A program made the translations under genes and the position numbers. DNA of 13,696 bases, from contig JAVKFF010000034.1 in assembly GCA_040226215.1 (NCBI GenBank), forward strand, positions 1 to 13,696, given 5' to 3'. Position 1 is the first letter of the stretch. The number at the start of each line of letters is the position of its first letter. The DNA comes from JAVKFF01 sp040226215. Its GTDB lineage: Bacteria; Pseudomonadota; Alphaproteobacteria; DSM-16000; Inquilinaceae. Positions 12,312 through 13,696 of this stretch are shown piece by piece. Under the pieces are notes generated by a model. That model was given only the letters and a program-made list of their open reading frames with translations, did no database searches and was not told where the DNA came from.

Positions 12312-13061
12312 TCACTGCGGATCGTCGGGTCGCCAGGCCCTGAGCAGGGCAAGCGCGACCGGACCGACCGGCAGATCGTCGGGCAGGGCGGCCGCGTTCA
12401 GCCAGGCCGCCAGCGCCTCGCGCGTCCGCGGCCCGACGAGACCGTCGGCCGGACCGGGATCGAAGCCGAGCAGGGCGAGCCGCTCCTGCAGCTGACGGAG
12501 GTCGTCCTCGCCAAGCGCATTACCGGTACTGCCGGCGAGCACCGTGATGCGGTCCGCGGCCTCGTCGATGCCGCCGGCGAGCGCGACGGCGTAGGCGACG
12601 GCGGCACGGGCGGGCGAACCGGGATCGTCCTCGCGTTCCAGCAGGGCCGCCACGTTGAAGGCGGCGCGGGCGTCGCCATGGCGCGCCAGCGCGGCATACC
12701 AGGTCTGGGCCGCAGCAAGATCACGGGGCACGCCGTCACCGGCGACATAGCGGTCGGCGAGTTCGCCCATCGCTTCGATGTCGCCGTCGAGGGCACGCCG
12801 ACCGAGGGCGCGGATCGCCGGATCCTCGGTGCCGTCGAAGATCAGATAGGCGACGCCGCCCTCCTGATCGGGAAGTTCGAAACCGGCGAAAGCCTCCGGG
12901 GGGTTGCCCAGAGAGATGAGCGCTAGCAGGATCGCCAGCAGGCCGCCCCAGCGGTGGCCAACGGCGAGAGGACAAGCCAGTGAACGGCCTATCCAGTCGA
13001 CCGCATCGGTCGTGCCGAAGCGAGGCGGTGCACCCGTTGTGCGTCGTGCTGACCATGGCAT
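12312..13061 (-). CDS. Exported Sel1-like / peptidoglycan-binding-like protein
   Basis: This encodes 249 residues from the ATG at 13061. A hydrophobic segment GGLLAILLALISLG (39-52) and AFA|GF at 59/60 look like a signal peptide, but with an unusually long 38-residue front part. Residues about 85-165 resemble Sel1/TPR helices (GELADRYVAGDGVPRDLAAA followed by Gln-Thr-Trp-Tyr; ARAAFNVAALLE). Residues about 186-243 match the peptidoglycan-binding domain 1 pattern (LQERLALLGFDPGPADGLVG, then PRTREALAAW). The protein probably acts in the periplasm near the cell wall. No ATG/GTG/TTG lies in frame between 13061 and the signal peptide, so the start overlaps the divergent lipoprotein gene by 82 bp, or a rare start is used. 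The C-terminal two-thirds is secure. Confidence 0.72.
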   Translation of the reverse strand: MPWSARRTTGAPPRFGTTDAVDWIGRSLACPLAVGHRWGGLLAILLALISLGNPPEAFAGFELPDQEGGVAYLIFDGTEDPAIRALGRRALDGDIEAMGELADRYVAGDGVPRDLAAAQTWYAALARHGDARAAFNVAALLEREDDPGSPARAAVAYAVALAGGIDEAADRITVLAGSTGNALGEDDLRQLQERLALLGFDPGPADGLVGPRTREALAAWLNAAALPDDLPVGPVALALLRAWRPDDPQ

Positions 13062-13336
13062 GGGCGCTGCTGTCGGCCTGCGGGCCGTCGCCGGATGCGC
13101 CGGCGACGGCACAGGACATGCCGTCCTATCGGGAACTGCTCTGCCGCAACGACCCCATCGCCTGTCGGCCGCTGGTGCTGCCGGTAGCCGCGATCGAGGA
13201 TGCCCGGAGCGAGGCGCTGGCGGTCGACCTTCCTTCATATCCCGTGCTTCCCTTGCTGCGCCGGCCGAGCACGGCGCCGGCGCTGATCCTGGACGGCGGC
13301 GCCCGTCTGGCGCCGGAGGAGACCGTCAGCCCCTGA
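12980..13336 (+). CDS. Putative lipoprotein
   Basis: This 118-residue protein has a basic N-terminus (Arg7, Arg10, Arg13), a hydrophobic stretch (about 20-31) and the lipobox LSAC, with Cys34 as the lipidated residue. The mature part (85 residues) has a CRNDPIAC pair of cysteines and a Pro/Leu-rich tail; no known domain is recognised. The GTG start at 12980 has GAGAGG nine bases upstream. Later starts (ATG 13055) would leave too short a leader. The stop lies in a hairpin at 13323-13339. The 5' end overlaps the minus-strand Sel1-like gene. The gene converges with the partial gene at 13360. Confidence 0.6.
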   Translation: MNGLSSRPHRSCRSEAVHPLCVVLTMAWALLSACGPSPDAPATAQDMPSYRELLCRNDPIACRPLVLPVAAIEDARSEALAVDLPSYPVLPLLRRPSTAPALILDGGARLAPEETVSP

Positions 13337-13339
13337 CGG
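13323..13339. terminator. 7-bp hairpin containing the lipoprotein stop codon
   Basis: CCGTCAG (13323-13329), loop CCC, CTGACGG (13333-13339). The TGA stop (13334-13336) is in the second arm. It separates two convergent genes with stops 23 bp apart, and uses the same arm sequence as the hairpin after the OmpA-like gene. No U-tract. Confidence 0.45.
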
Positions 13340-13359
13340 CCGCATCGCGGCGCGCCGCT

Positions 13360-13696
13360 TCAGCATGTGCCGTCGCCGCGGCAGCGCTCGCGCCAGTCGA
13401 GACGGATCAGCGTGGCGATCGCCTGCGGCGGCGCACCGGCATGGTCCGGCGCCAGGCGGGCCAGGAGCGCGTCGAACGCACCCCGCGCCGCGTCGTCATC
13501 TCTGCGCCCCATGTCGGGCACGCCGATCAGGCCGAGGTCGCGCAGCATCACCTGGGTCTGCTCGATCTCGAGCGGTCGCCAGACCGCGCAGTCGCCGATC
13601 CGGCGCCAGGTCCCGTCGGCGAGGCCCGGCCGCGTACACAGCTCGCCGGAGAAATCGGCCGTGCCGACCAGGACGGTGTCCGCGCCGGCAGGCTGG
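13360..13696 (-). CDS. C-terminal part of an unidentified protein (truncated by window edge)
   Basis: The frame is open from the window edge to TGA at 13362-13360, giving 111 residues; the start lies outside the window. An internal GTG at 13551 is not needed, because the upstream sequence also reads as protein (TADFSGELCTRPG, WRRIGDCAVWRP). Cysteines recur (LCTR, DCAV, ERCRGDGTC), suggesting an exported disulfide-bonded protein. IEQTQVMLRDLGLIGVPDMG and then RGAFDALLARL faintly follow the helix pattern of peptidoglycan-binding domain 1, as in the neighbouring gene at 12312. No function can be assigned. Confidence 0.65.
   Translation of the reverse strand, partial: QPAGADTVLVGTADFSGELCTRPGLADGTWRRIGDCAVWRPLEIEQTQVMLRDLGLIGVPDMGRRDDDAARGAFDALLARLAPDHAGAPPQAIATLIRLDWRERCRGDGTC

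Overview
This is a GC-rich (roughly two-thirds G+C by eye) chromosomal window from an alphaproteobacterium, most like the Rhodospirillales and relatives. That placement rests on the protein types (a short UPF0434/Trm112 protein, a LON-domain protein, a thioredoxin-TPR protein, a YbaK-type PrdX, a CpaA/Flp pair) and on palindromic intergenic repeats of the GTCATCCCGG kind. I see no phage genes, CRISPR array, plasmid origin or intact mobile element. Most long antisense reading frames are shadows produced by the GC-rich codon usage.

Left part (1-4671): a cluster of palindromic repeats is followed on the minus strand by an OmpA-type outer-membrane protein. A divergent intergenic region with a 14-bp tandem repeat leads into a plus-strand run of four genes: the two subunits of a 3-oxoacid CoA-transferase (scoA, scoB), an exported protein of unknown function and a HAD phosphatase. 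Gaps of 56, 29 and 16 bp suggest co-transcription.

Middle part (4672-6041): a low-gene zone with two related long palindromes, what looks like a decayed IS481-family element beginning at a CCTAGG site, a possible 45-residue ORF, and a small exported protein. From 9800 down to 6042 the minus strand carries thioredoxin-TPR (CnoX-like), LON-substrate-binding-domain protein, Trm112/UPF0434, a DUF971 protein and a class III adenylate cyclase with an uncharacterised N-terminal half. The last three are tightly packed or overlapping. PrdX (prolyl-tRNA editing) lies just upstream on the same strand.

Right part (10459-13696): a tRNA-Gly(GCC) with a recognisable promoter; an A24 prepilin peptidase and, 231 bp downstream behind an A+T-rich regulatory region, one Flp-type pilin, with no other Tad genes in view. 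Then come a minus-strand exported Sel1/peptidoglycan-binding-like protein, a plus-strand lipoprotein whose 5' end appears to overlap it head to head, and the C-terminal part of another minus-strand protein cut by the window edge.

The least expected signals are: stop codons embedded in perfect or near-perfect hairpins at four separate genes, the pair of related palindromes abutting the IS481-like relic, the solitary peptidase-pilin pair, and the divergent 5' overlap at 12980-13061. None of these proves a new system. Each is stated below with what would confirm or refute it.
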